From Chloroflexota bacterium (GTDB lineage Bacteria; Chloroflexota; Dehalococcoidia; Tepidiformales; Tepidiformaceae), in assembly GCA_026702615.1 (NCBI GenBank), contig JAPPBY010000034.1, forward strand, positions 1 to 64,000: DNA of 64,000 nt, read 5' to 3'. A model generated the notes under the pieces. It was given only the letters and a program-made list of their open reading frames with translations. It was not told where the DNA came from and did not search any database. The position numbers and the translations under genes were made by a program. How positions within the stretch are numbered: the stretch's first letter is position 1; every line of letters begins with the position of its first letter. This document shows positions 35,830 through 44,439 of this stretch, one piece after another.

Positions 35830-36473
35830 CCCTGCTCCCCCTCGGTGCGAGCCTCGCGACCGAGCTCCTTCATGACCGCCTGGAACGTCTCGTACTCCTG
35901 CGCCCCCACCACGGCGTATTGCTCGTCGAAGATGAAGGTCGGCACCGAGCGCACCCCCGCGAGCCGCGCCCCCTCCACCGCTTCCTCCACCTGTTCCCGG
36001 TAGACCTCGCCCTCGAGCGCTTGCCGCAGTTTGTCCCCCGGCAACCCCGTTTCCTCCCCCAGCCGCACGAGCGTGTCGACCTGCCCGATGTCTTCGAGAT
36101 TCTCGAAATACGCCTCGAAGACATGCCGGTGGAACACTTGCGCGCACTCCTCGTGGTGGTCCGCCGCGAACTCCGCCGCCTGCAGCGCCAGCATCGAACT
36201 CGATCGGTGCGTCCGCCCCGGCGTGAAGCGGACCCCGGCCTCCTTTGCCCGCTGCTCCATGTAGTTGCGCGCGTCGCTCCGCTTCCCCGAGGGTGGTGGC
36301 TGCGGCCGCCCCTCCGGCGGAACGCTGGCGTCGAGCAGGTACGGCGCGAACTGCACCTCCACCCCCTCGTACTCCTGCTGCAGCCGGTCGACCTCTCCGA
36401 GGCCGAGGTAGCACCAGGGTCAGACGAAGTCGGAGACGACGGTCAGGACCGTGCGCGCAGGTGTCTCGCTCAT
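35826..36473 (-). CDS. DsbA/FrnE family oxidoreductase, probable selenoprotein (UxxC)
   Basis: A 215-residue DsbA-like thioredoxin-fold protein if TGA at 36422-36420 is read as selenocysteine at residue 18. The frame is intact from ATG 36473: the N-terminus reads TVVSDFV-U-PWCYLGLGEV, where the family has DFVCPWCYLG, so the TGA replaces the first active-site Cys and C21 is kept as the resolving Cys. The rest is a normal FrnE protein (YFENLEDIGQVDTLVRLGEETG; GVRSVPTFIFDEQY with the cis-Pro). A SECIS-like hairpin follows (36406-36388). The downstream gene overlaps by ATGA. Without Sec insertion the product stops at 17 residues; the alternative is a pseudogene or a start at GTG 36362, which would lose the active site. 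Confidence 0.75.
36388..36406 (-). promoter_or_regulatory. Candidate bacterial SECIS hairpin
   Basis: On the minus strand TCGGCCTC-GGA-GAGGTCGA forms an 8-bp stem with one G-U pair and a three-base loop GGA. The loop begins 21 bases after the in-frame TGA. Known bacterial SECIS elements have a short loop with a G in its first two positions and lie roughly 16-37 bases past the UGA, so this hairpin fits. It lies entirely in coding sequence, as in formate dehydrogenase genes. Confidence 0.65.
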
Positions 36474-36507
36474 GCGGCGAGTATACGGAGCCTCGCTTCC
36501 GCCGGTG

Positions 36508-38892
36508 CTACTTCCCGACGGCTGCCCCCGGAAGCGGCTCGCGTGTGCTCGCGTCGGCCAGCCCGAGGCTCGGCAGCACACGGTTGAGCCAGCTCGGCAT
36601 CCACCAGTTGGCGTCGCTCATCATCTGCATCGCCGCAGGCACCAGGATCAGCCGGATAACCGTCGCATCGAGGAAGATCGCCACCGCAAGCCCGATTCCG
36701 AACTCTTTCACCACCCGCTGGTCGCTCAGCGAGAAGCTGAGGAACACCGCCACCATGATCGCCGCCGCCGCCGAGATGACGCGGCTGGTGGCCGCCAGGC
36801 CCCGAGCCACCGCCTCGGCATTGTCGCCAGTTTCCAGATACTCCTCGCGCACCCGGCTCACGAGGAACACCTCGTAGTCCATCGACAGTCCGAACAGCAC
36901 GGCGAACATCATCATCGGCAGGAACGACTCGATCGGACCCGTGCCCTCCAGCCCGATCAGGCTGCCGCCCCAGCCCCACTGGAAGATCGCCACGAGAACG
37001 CCGAAGGCCGCACCCGCCGCGAGCACGTTCATCAGCGCCGCCTTGACCGGCACGAGCAACGACCGGAACACGACCATCAGCAGCAGGAAGCTCGCTCCGA
37101 TCACCGCCCCCAGGAATACCGGCACCCGATCCTGCACCCGCTCCCCGATGTCGATGAAGATCGCCGTGGGACCGCCGACCAATGCATCGATTCTGCGTCC
37201 CGTGAGTTCTGGCAGCGAGTCCCGGAGATGGTGAACGAGTTCGCCTGTCTCCTCGTCCTGGGGTGAGCTTCCCGGGATGAGCACGATGCGGCCCGCCGTC
37301 CGATCCGGGTTGATGAGCGCGGGCGAGACGCCAACGACATTCGGTTCCGCAGCCAGTGCAGCGGGCAGCGCCTCGAAGACTGCCGCTTCCTCTTCGCTCT
37401 CAAGGGCGGCGGCGATCACGATCGGACCGTTGTAGCCGGCGCCGAAGCCCTCCGCCAGCAGGTCGTACGAGCGCCGTGACGAGAGCGAGGTGGGATTGCT
37501 CCCGGCATCGCTCGAGCCCAGCCGCACGTCGAGTGCCGGGTACGCGAGCACCAGGAGCGCCGCTGTCGCCACGACGAGCCACAACCACGGGGCTCGCTGG
37601 ATGGTTCGCGCCAGCCAGTAGCCCATCCCGCTCTGGTTCTGGACGGCCGCGACCCGTATCCCGGGCACCCTCAGGCGGTTCACCCGGTGCCCGACGAGGC
37701 TCAGGATGGCCGGCAGGACGAAGAGCGCCACGAGTGCCGCAAGCCCCACGGCGATCGCTGGCCCCATCGCCGTCAGGGACAGGAGCGGGATGCCCATGGC
37801 CCACAGCCCCATGAGCGCGATGACGACACTGCAGCCCGCGAACAACACCGAGTGTCCAGCCGTTCCCGCCGCCTTCACGACGGCTTCGGTGACGGTCTCT
37901 TCGGTCGTCAGCGCCTCACGGAAGCGGGTCACGACAAGGAGGGCGTAGTCGATCCCTACGCCGATGCCAATCATCGCCGCGAACTGCGGCGTGAAGGGGG
38001 CGAAGTTCACGAACGAGGCCCCAACCCCGATCAGGAAGAAGGCCGGGATGAGCGCCAACAGCGCGGTGAAGATCGGCAGCCCTGCTGCCGTTACCGACCC
38101 GAAGGCGATGAGCAGGATGACCACCGCCGCCGCCAGCCCCACCAGCTCCGAGCTGCCCGGTGGTTCGCGTTCGCCCGCCGTCGCGACGATTCCGCCCAGC
38201 TCGACCTGCAGCTCGCCCGTAGAAACCTCATCCCTCCAGTCGAAGAGCGCCTCGATGCTGTGGTCGTTGACCTCGTTGGCCCCGACTTCGTACTGCGCTG
38301 TGGCGCGCGCGATCGTGCCGTCTGGTGAGATGCGTCCCGGTTCCTCGTAGGGGGAGGCCACCTCCAGCACCTGCGGCAGATCCGCCGCCTGTTCGAGGAG
38401 CGCCTCAATCGCCTCCCGCACCTCGGGATTCTCGATCCCTGCCGGAGCGCGGAACACGATCTCGGTCGTGTCGCCTGCGGCGCTTGGGAACCGCTCGGTG
38501 AGCAGGTCGCTCAACGCTTGCGACTCTGTCCCTGGCAGCGTGAAGCTGCCTGTACCGAATTCGCCGCGCATCGTCCCCCACAGCACCCCGCAGACCAGGA
38601 CGAAGGTCATGGCCCCGGCGATCACGACCCACGGACGCCGGCACGCGAACCGCGGCCACCAGTCGAACAGGAACGAACCGCTCTCCGCCTCCCCTGCTGT
38701 CTCCCACGCGATCGGCTGTGCCGGCGCATCCGCCACCACCGCCGGCCGCCCCTGGGGCGCAGGCCGAGCCTGTCGCCGTGGCGCGGGGGTGGTGCGCGCG
38801 CCCCCTGCGATCGTCTGCCAGAGCATCCAGACCGCCCCGCCGACCACCGCAAGGCCAAGGATCCCGGCAATCAACCGCCCGAAACCGTTCAC
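36508..38892 (-). CDS. MMPL family RND transporter
   Basis: A 794-aa RND/MmpL-type inner-membrane transporter, unrelated in close detail to the one at 23604. It has an extra N-terminal hydrophobic segment (LIAGILGLAVVGGAVWMLW) and a Pro/Arg-rich linker, then a standard MMPL core with IGIGVGIDYALLVVTRFREAL and FGLSMDYEVFLVSRVREEY in helices 4 and 10. Substrates of such proteins are lipids, siderophores or hydrophobic drugs. It is 34 bp upstream of the selenoprotein gene, possibly one transcript. Confidence 0.92.
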   Translation of the reverse strand: MNGFGRLIAGILGLAVVGGAVWMLWQTIAGGARTTPAPRRQARPAPQGRPAVVADAPAQPIAWETAGEAESGSFLFDWWPRFACRRPWVVIAGAMTFVLVCGVLWGTMRGEFGTGSFTLPGTESQALSDLLTERFPSAAGDTTEIVFRAPAGIENPEVREAIEALLEQAADLPQVLEVASPYEEPGRISPDGTIARATAQYEVGANEVNDHSIEALFDWRDEVSTGELQVELGGIVATAGEREPPGSSELVGLAAAVVILLIAFGSVTAAGLPIFTALLALIPAFFLIGVGASFVNFAPFTPQFAAMIGIGVGIDYALLVVTRFREALTTEETVTEAVVKAAGTAGHSVLFAGCSVVIALMGLWAMGIPLLSLTAMGPAIAVGLAALVALFVLPAILSLVGHRVNRLRVPGIRVAAVQNQSGMGYWLARTIQRAPWLWLVVATAALLVLAYPALDVRLGSSDAGSNPTSLSSRRSYDLLAEGFGAGYNGPIVIAAALESEEEAAVFEALPAALAAEPNVVGVSPALINPDRTAGRIVLIPGSSPQDEETGELVHHLRDSLPELTGRRIDALVGGPTAIFIDIGERVQDRVPVFLGAVIGASFLLLMVVFRSLLVPVKAALMNVLAAGAAFGVLVAIFQWGWGGSLIGLEGTGPIESFLPMMMFAVLFGLSMDYEVFLVSRVREEYLETGDNAEAVARGLAATSRVISAAAAIMVAVFLSFSLSDQRVVKEFGIGLAVAIFLDATVIRLILVPAAMQMMSDANWWMPSWLNRVLPSLGLADASTREPLPGAAVGK

Positions 38893-39037
38893 GAACTCAC
38901 GCTCCGGTTGTTCCGTTGGGGTCGCGTCGCATCGAGTGCTGCAAGCATTCGACGCCGCCGAATACCCTAGCAGGCCCCCCGTTTGCCGCCAGTGCCTACA
39001 CCTCGAGGGCGGCGTAGTGCCCGGAGTGGATCGCCAC

Positions 39038-39475
39038 CTACTCGTTCGATTCCAGCAGGAACGGTCCGTCGACGCCCCGGCCGCGCACCGACGTCAGCTC
39101 GACCACGATGGCCTTGCCCTTGCGCTCCGGGTCGCGCTGCTGCTCCAGCGGGTGCGAGTTGTCGTACACGGTGCGGTCGACTTCTGGGTCGTCGTTCAGC
39201 CGCGCCCGACCCTTGAACTGGTAGAAGCGCCGCTCCGCCATGTTCGAATACACCAGCACCACCACCGGGTGCGTCTCCAGCGAGGCCGTGAGCGTGCTCC
39301 CCGCCGCATCCCGCGTCCAGAACGCCACCGCCGAGTCGCCCAGTGTCTGCGCTGTCCCCCGGAAGCTCACGGTCGGCTCGCCATCGACCGTCACGCCCGC
39401 GACCACGATCGGATGCCCTTCTGCGAACGCTTCGTTGAAGTCCCGCTTGACCGACTCCGGTAGAACGACCGCCAC
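39038..39475 (-). CDS. Pyridoxamine 5'-phosphate oxidase-like protein
   Basis: A 145-aa split-barrel flavoprotein of the PPOX superfamily. HPIVVAGVTVDGEPTVSFRG (21-40), AFWTRDAAGSTLTASLETHPVVVLV and FYQFKGRARLNDDPEVDRTVYD are typical. GTG 39475 is 2 bp after the stop of the ferredoxin gene, so the three genes P450, ferredoxin and PPOX form an operon. It may reduce flavin/F420 for the P450 system or act on its product. Confidence 0.85.
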   Translation of the reverse strand: MAVVLPESVKRDFNEAFAEGHPIVVAGVTVDGEPTVSFRGTAQTLGDSAVAFWTRDAAGSTLTASLETHPVVVLVYSNMAERRFYQFKGRARLNDDPEVDRTVYDNSHPLEQQRDPERKGKAIVVELTSVRGRGVDGPFLLESNE

Positions 39476-39477
39476 TG

Positions 39478-39684
39478 CTAGCTGCCGTCTTCCTCGACCA
39501 GGCTGATGGCCTGCGCCGGGCACATCTCGATGGCGTCGGTCGCCTGCTCGATCTGCTCTCCCTCGGGGTGCTCGATCGTCACGACCGGCCAGTTCTCGTC
39601 GTCCCGCTTGAATACATCCGGCTGCAGGTAGGAGCACTGCCCCGACTTGAGGCACAGCCGCCGCTCGATTACCAGTTTCTGCAT
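39478..39684 (-). CDS. [3Fe-4S]-type ferredoxin (P450 partner)
   Basis: A 68-aa small ferredoxin. Ligands are C11 and C17 in RRLCLKSGQCSY and the Cys of EMCPAQAI near the C-terminus; the missing fourth Cys (Gly/Ser in the C-x5-C motif) means a 3Fe-4S cluster, as in actinobacterial P450 redox partners. The start ATG 39684 lies 29 bp after the P450 stop, and it should pass electrons to that P450 on the cytoplasmic side. Confidence 0.9.
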   Translation of the reverse strand: MQKLVIERRLCLKSGQCSYLQPDVFKRDDENWPVVTIEHPEGEQIEQATDAIEMCPAQAISLVEEDGS

Positions 39685-39713
39685 CGCCTGCTCCGTTCTG
39701 CCGGTCCGGCCGG

Positions 39714-40961
39714 TCAGCTCTTCAAGGGAGGATCCCACGCCACGGGCAGCGTCTCAACGCCGTGCAGCACCGGGGCACTGATCTCCTCCGGCTCGCCCGT
39801 GAGCCGCAGGTTCGGCATCCGCTCCAGCACCAGCTTCAGCGCCACCTTCGCCTCCACCCGCGCCAGGGGAGCCCCCATGCAGTAGTGGATCCCCTGGCCG
39901 AAGGCGTAGTGCAGCTTCAGATCCTCGTAGTCCCGTGTCACGTCGAACTTCTCCGGCTCATCCCACATCTCGGGGTCCAGGTTCGCCGACCCGAACATGC
40001 AGAGCACCTTCGTGTCCTTCGGCACCTGCACGCCCAGGAACTCCGTGTCCTCCACCGCCGTCCGGAACAGGCCGTTCACGGGAGCGTCGTAGCGCAGGCT
40101 CTCCTCGACGCACGTGTCGTACAGGTCGGGGTTGTTCTTCACGAGATCCATCTGGTCGGGGTTCTGAAGCAGCCGGTAGATCATGTTGCCGATCAGCTGG
40201 GTCGTCGTCGCGCTTCCCGCGATGAAGAGAAAGCCCATGAACCCGATGATCTCGTCGTCCGTGAGCGTGCGGCCGTTCAGCTCCGCCGCCACGAGCGCCG
40301 TGAGCGTGTCCTGCGGCATCTCCTCGCCCGCGGCGTGCATCGCCCGCCGCTCGGCGATCGTCCCCAGGAAGTACTGCACCTCCGACATGCTGCGGCTGGC
40401 GGTGGAGCGAGCCGCGTCCCTACCCTCGGACTCGACCTCCGCCGCCATCTGCCGGGCCATCTCCTCCTGCTCAAGCGCGTTGGGGGCGATGACGCTGTCC
40501 GCCCTCGGGCGCATCTGCTGCACGAGGTCCGGGTCGAGGCCCAGCAGCCAGGCGATCACGATCAGGGGCACGGGCACCGCCAGCAGCTGCATGAAATCGC
40601 CCTCGCCTTTGGCGACGAACCCATCGATGATCTCGTCGATCAGCTCCGTGATTTGCGGCTCCATCGCCAGCAGGCTCGCCGGCGTGAAGGCGCGGTTCAC
40701 CAGCCGCCGGTCGAAGGTGTGCTCCGGTGGATCCACGCTCACGAGCACGCCGCCGCCGCTCCGGGCGAGCCCCGGACCGAGCTCGCTCGTCCACTGCTTC
40801 CAGTCGTGCAGCAGCGCCCGCACGTCCTTCTCGCGCGTCACCGCATACCAGTCGAACGGCTCCTCCGCGTGCGCCATCGGGCACTCCTCACGCATGCGCG
40901 CGAAGTGCGGGTGCACGTCTGCCTGGAATTCGGGGTCGAAGAAATCGAAGTCAGACGCCAT
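39714..40961 (-). CDS. Cytochrome P450
   Basis: A 415-aa soluble class I P450. The heme Cys is in FGQGIHYCMGAPLARVE; the I-helix oxygen motif is AGSATTTQLIGN; the K-helix E-x-x-R is EESLRYD. The substrate is unknown; the short distance to a 3Fe-4S ferredoxin gene and a PPOX gene and the upstream TetR gene suggests inducible oxidation of a hydrophobic compound. Confidence 0.95.
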   Translation of the reverse strand: MASDFDFFDPEFQADVHPHFARMREECPMAHAEEPFDWYAVTREKDVRALLHDWKQWTSELGPGLARSGGGVLVSVDPPEHTFDRRLVNRAFTPASLLAMEPQITELIDEIIDGFVAKGEGDFMQLLAVPVPLIVIAWLLGLDPDLVQQMRPRADSVIAPNALEQEEMARQMAAEVESEGRDAARSTASRSMSEVQYFLGTIAERRAMHAAGEEMPQDTLTALVAAELNGRTLTDDEIIGFMGFLFIAGSATTTQLIGNMIYRLLQNPDQMDLVKNNPDLYDTCVEESLRYDAPVNGLFRTAVEDTEFLGVQVPKDTKVLCMFGSANLDPEMWDEPEKFDVTRDYEDLKLHYAFGQGIHYCMGAPLARVEAKVALKLVLERMPNLRLTGEPEEISAPVLHGVETLPVAWDPPLKS

Positions 40962-41021
40962 GGTGCCCCCAGTGCGGGGTGACTCTACGCGACCGGGCTC
41001 GTACCGGCGGCCCTCGGGTCG

Positions 41022-41711
41022 CTAGCCCGCTTCGCTCCCCACCGTCGCCACAGGTTCCGATGGGTGCAGAGAGAGGCGGCCCTGGCGCTCTTCCGCGATG
41101 CGCTGGCAGCGCTCGGCGGCTTCGCCCTTGGTGGCGCCCGCGAGCATGACGCAGGCCGAACAGATCATCATGTCGGTCAGGTCATCCAGGGCGATGCGCC
41201 CTCCCGCCCAGTCGATGGTGACGCCGCGGCGTACGCCGCTGATGAGCGTCGCCAGCACCGTTGGATCCACCCAGTCCTGGAGCTCACCGTCCGAACGCAT
41301 CTCCTCCACGGCCTCCACCAGCGCCTGCAGCCCCTCAAGGCGTAGCGCTCTCCCCAGGCGTCGCCCTCCCGGGCGCGACCTGAAGGAATCCATGAGCGTC
41401 CGGACGTAGTTCGGTTCACTCGTCATCGTCACGGCGGTCGAAGACAGGATGGCAATGACCCGGTCGAGCCCGCGCACCCCAACGGCGGGTCCGGCTTCCT
41501 CCAGGAGCTGCTCGTAGTGCTCCAGCACGGCCTCGTAGAGCAGCTCGTCCTTGCTCCCGAACGTGTTGTAGAGCGTTGGCGCCGTAACGCTGGCGGCCTC
41601 TGCCAGGCCCTTCATCGTGACGTTGTCGTACCCGACGCGCCCGACGAACTCTCGCGCAGCGTTCAGAATCCGTTTCCGCCGCTCCAGCCGCTTCTCATCC
41701 CCTAATGGCAT
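41022..41711 (-). CDS. TetR family transcriptional regulator
   Basis: A 229-aa regulator. The N-terminal HTH is visible as RILNAAREFVGRVGYDNVTMKG and APTLYNTFGSKDELLYEAV, the classic TetR recognition pattern. The ligand-binding C-terminal domain contains C-rich MMICSACVMLAGA. It is encoded 60 bp upstream of the P450 operon on the same strand and likely represses it together with itself. Confidence 0.9.
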   Translation of the reverse strand: MPLGDEKRLERRKRILNAAREFVGRVGYDNVTMKGLAEAASVTAPTLYNTFGSKDELLYEAVLEHYEQLLEEAGPAVGVRGLDRVIAILSSTAVTMTSEPNYVRTLMDSFRSRPGGRRLGRALRLEGLQALVEAVEEMRSDGELQDWVDPTVLATLISGVRRGVTIDWAGGRIALDDLTDMMICSACVMLAGATKGEAAERCQRIAEERQGRLSLHPSEPVATVGSEAG

Positions 41712-41750
41712 ATGGCGCGATTGTACCAGCGCGCAGGCTGCGCGCTCGCC

Positions 41751-42374
41751 CTACCACTGGTCCCAGTGGACCGTTTCCTCGACGGGCAGACGCGTAACCG
41801 GACCGAAGTTCCCCATCGGGTAGCCGACCGGCATCATGCAGTACGCCTCGACCGTGTCCGGCAGGCCCAGGATCTCCTTCACCCGCGCCCGGTCCCGCAG
41901 ACCCAGCGTCGTCGGTGTGGCGCCGAGCCCGAGGGCGCGCGCCGCCAGCAGCACGTTCTGGACCGCCGGCCACACGTAGCCTCCGCCCCCCGCCCGCGTC
42001 GGGTCCGCCTGCACTTCCGAGAACTCCAGGCAGCCGATGACCAGCGCCGGGATCTCGTGCATGTGCTCGATCTGCCAGATCACCGCCTCCCGCATTCGGT
42101 CCCGCTTCGCCTTCGGGTGGTGGGGCAGCTCCTCGACGGTGTCCGCCGCCATGAAGGCCGTGAGGTGCTTGCGGTTCTCTTCCGCCAGCTGCCGCTTCGT
42201 CTCTGGATGGCGCACGATCACCCAGCGCACGTTCTGCACGTTCGAGCCCGTGGGCGCGTGGTTGCCCGCGTCCGCCAGCTTCAGCAACAGCTCCTCTGGA
42301 ACCGCGTCCGGCTTGATCCGCCGCATCGCGCGGCAGTTGTACATAACTTCAAAGATGCCCATTTCGTCGGACAT
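41751..42374 (-). CDS. Nitroreductase family flavoprotein
   Basis: A 207-aa FMN protein. MEVMYNCRAMRRIKPDAVPEE, DAGNHAPTGSNVQNVRWVIV (FMN-binding, AP-T-G-S-N-x-Q-x-x) and LAARALGLGATPTTL match the nitroreductase fold. It probably reduces nitro, quinone or enone groups with NAD(P)H; a BluB or dehalogenase role cannot be excluded. It is divergent from the crotonase gene. Confidence 0.9.
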   Translation of the reverse strand: MSDEMGIFEVMYNCRAMRRIKPDAVPEELLLKLADAGNHAPTGSNVQNVRWVIVRHPETKRQLAEENRKHLTAFMAADTVEELPHHPKAKRDRMREAVIWQIEHMHEIPALVIGCLEFSEVQADPTRAGGGGYVWPAVQNVLLAARALGLGATPTTLGLRDRARVKEILGLPDTVEAYCMMPVGYPMGNFGPVTRLPVEETVHWDQW

Positions 42375-42442
42375 GGCGTCCTCCCTGTCACGTCTCTTGT
42401 GTGTCCGTGCGAGACTACGCGACCCAGCACTGGAGGCTACCC

Positions 42443-43222
42443 ATGCCCGACCTGCTCTACGACAAGCGCGACCAATTTGCCGTCTTCACCATGAACCGCC
42501 CCGAACGCCTCAATGCCCTCGGCGGCACGATGATGGAGGACCTGATCGAGGCCCTCGCCGACTTCAACGCCGACCCGGACATGCGCGCCGGCATCCTCAC
42601 CGGCACCGGCCGCGCCTTCAGCGCTGGCGCCGACCTGAAGGAGATGAACCAGCGCAACGTCGACCGTGGCGACCGCGCCGCCCCCATCCGCAGCTTCGAC
42701 CCGGCCAACAGCCTCCCCTTCTCCCGCTCGCCCAAGCCGATCATCGCCGCCATCAATGGCCTCTGCATCGCCGGCGGCCTCGAGCGCGCCCTCGACTGCG
42801 ACATCCGCATCTGCTCGACCGAGGCCTTCTTTGGCCTCTTCGAGGTGAAGCGCGGCATCCTCGCCGGCTACGCCATCCACCACCTCGCCCGCCTCATCCC
42901 CTTCAGCGACGCCATGTACATCCTCCTCACCGGCGACCGCATCGAGCCCGATGACGCCCTCCGCATGGGCCTCGTGCGTGAGGTGCTCGACCCCGACGAG
43001 CTGATGCCCCGGGCCGAGGCCATCGCCGGCATGATCGCCGAGAATGCCCCCCTCTCCGTCGAGGGCAGCAAGTTCATGGCCCAGCAGTGGCGGCAGCTCA
43101 TGATCGACGAGTCCTACCGCACCGCCGAGTGGGTCAGCCGCGCCGTCCTCAACTCCGAAGACGCGAAGGAAGGCCCCCGCGCCTTCTCCGAGAAGCGCCC
43201 CGCCCGCTGGCAGGGCCGCTGA
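42443..43222 (+). CDS. Enoyl-CoA hydratase/isomerase (crotonase) family protein
   Basis: A 259-aa crotonase-fold enzyme. The first CoA/oxyanion segment is RAFSAGADLKEM, the second NGLCIAGGLERALDCD, and the catalytic Glu segment is FFGLFEVKRGI, where E stands at the usual place. It should hydrate or isomerise an enoyl-CoA in beta-oxidation-like catabolism. ATG 42443 is preceded by GGAGG at 42432-42436. Confidence 0.92.
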   Translation: MPDLLYDKRDQFAVFTMNRPERLNALGGTMMEDLIEALADFNADPDMRAGILTGTGRAFSAGADLKEMNQRNVDRGDRAAPIRSFDPANSLPFSRSPKPIIAAINGLCIAGGLERALDCDIRICSTEAFFGLFEVKRGILAGYAIHHLARLIPFSDAMYILLTGDRIEPDDALRMGLVREVLDPDELMPRAEAIAGMIAENAPLSVEGSKFMAQQWRQLMIDESYRTAEWVSRAVLNSEDAKEGPRAFSEKRPARWQGR

Positions 43223-43299
43223 CGCTGCGCTCTGCGGTCCGAAAGTGTTCGTTTGGGCCAGATCGAATTGATCCGTACACATTCTTGAAGGAGCGCCCC

Positions 43300-44352
43300 A
43301 TGACCACGAACGAAGCACCCCTGCGAATCGGCCTCATCGGCGCCGGCGGCAACATGAAGCTGCGCCACATCCCCGGCTTCCAGGAGACCGGCGAGGTCGA
43401 GCTGGTCTCCGTCTGCAACCGCAGCGAGGCCAGTGGCCGCGCCATCGCGGACGAGTACGGCATCCCCCGCGTCGAGCCGGACCCCGCCACGCTCCTCGCC
43501 GCCGACGACATCGACGCCGTCTGCATCGGCACGTGGCCCTACATGCACCGTGACCTGACCATCGCCGCCCTCGAGGCGGGCAAGCACGTCCTCTGTGAGG
43601 CGCGCATGGCCATGAACGCCACCCAGGCCCGCGAGATGCTCGCCGCCTCCGAAGCCCGCCCCGACCTCGTTGCCCAGCTCGTCCCCGCCCCCTTCGACTT
43701 CAGGAGTTGGCGCACTGTCCGCCGTCTGCTCGAGGACGGCTCCATCGGCGACGTGCGCGATGTGCACGTCACCGTCCTCGGCGGTGCGTCGCTCAATCTC
43801 GATGCTCCGCTCCACTGGCGCGACCGCACCGACCTCTCCGGCATGAACGTCATGGCCTACGGCATCTACACCGAGATCATCGGACGCTGGTTCGGCCCCA
43901 CCCGCTCCATCCTTGCCCACGGCGAGACGTTCGTCGGCGAGCGCGTGAACGCCGAGACCGGCGAGCTCACCGCCATCGAGGTGCCCGACAGCCTCGGCGT
44001 CTTCGCCGACCTGGAGCGCGGCGGCCGTGTCACGTACCGCGTCTCGACTGTGCTCCACGCCGCCCCGCCCGAGGCCAACGGCATCTCCGTCTACGGCTCG
44101 GCGGGAACCCTGCACTGGCGCCTCGGCGACACGATGACCTTCGCCCCCCTCGGCGAGGACCCCGCCCCCCTCGACCCCGACCCCGGCACCGCCGGCGAGT
44201 GGCGCGTGGAGCAGGACTTCGTCGACTCCATCCGGCGTGGCGCCCCCGTCACCCTCACCAACTTCCCCGACGGCGTCGAGTACATGCGCGTCATCGAGGC
44301 CACCCACCGCAGCCGCACCGAGGGCCGCGCCGTCCCCCTCTCGGAGGTCTAG
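43300..44352 (+). CDS. Gfo/Idh/MocA family oxidoreductase
   Basis: A 350-aa NAD(P)-dependent sugar or inositol-type oxidoreductase. LRIGLIGAGGNMKLRHIPG is the N-terminal dinucleotide site. The motif that normally reads CEKP reads CEARMAMNA, so the conserved catalytic Lys is not in its usual place, which suggests altered chemistry. The C-terminal alpha/beta domain is complete. The ATG is preceded by GAAGGAG. A GATC-GAATT-GATC repeat lies at 43261-43273 upstream. Confidence 0.88.
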   Translation: MTTNEAPLRIGLIGAGGNMKLRHIPGFQETGEVELVSVCNRSEASGRAIADEYGIPRVEPDPATLLAADDIDAVCIGTWPYMHRDLTIAALEAGKHVLCEARMAMNATQAREMLAASEARPDLVAQLVPAPFDFRSWRTVRRLLEDGSIGDVRDVHVTVLGGASLNLDAPLHWRDRTDLSGMNVMAYGIYTEIIGRWFGPTRSILAHGETFVGERVNAETGELTAIEVPDSLGVFADLERGGRVTYRVSTVLHAAPPEANGISVYGSAGTLHWRLGDTMTFAPLGEDPAPLDPDPGTAGEWRVEQDFVDSIRRGAPVTLTNFPDGVEYMRVIEATHRSRTEGRAVPLSEV

Positions 44353-44439
44353 CCCCGCGCTCGGCTGGATGTTCCCTCTGGGGTACGCTCGAACCCGCGC
44401 GTGAGCGGGAACCACCGCGCGCCGCGAGGCTCAACGTTC

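Noticed and set aside
36420-36422. TGA as a simple pseudogene mutation or a sequencing error
   Set aside because: The codon is exactly the catalytic Cys, the remainder of the frame is undamaged and a SECIS-like hairpin follows; the possibility is kept as the main alternative.
36420-36422. Genome-wide reassignment of TGA to an amino acid
   Set aside because: Many genes here end in TGA in tight overlaps (coxS, coxL, the HD gene), so it is a normal stop.
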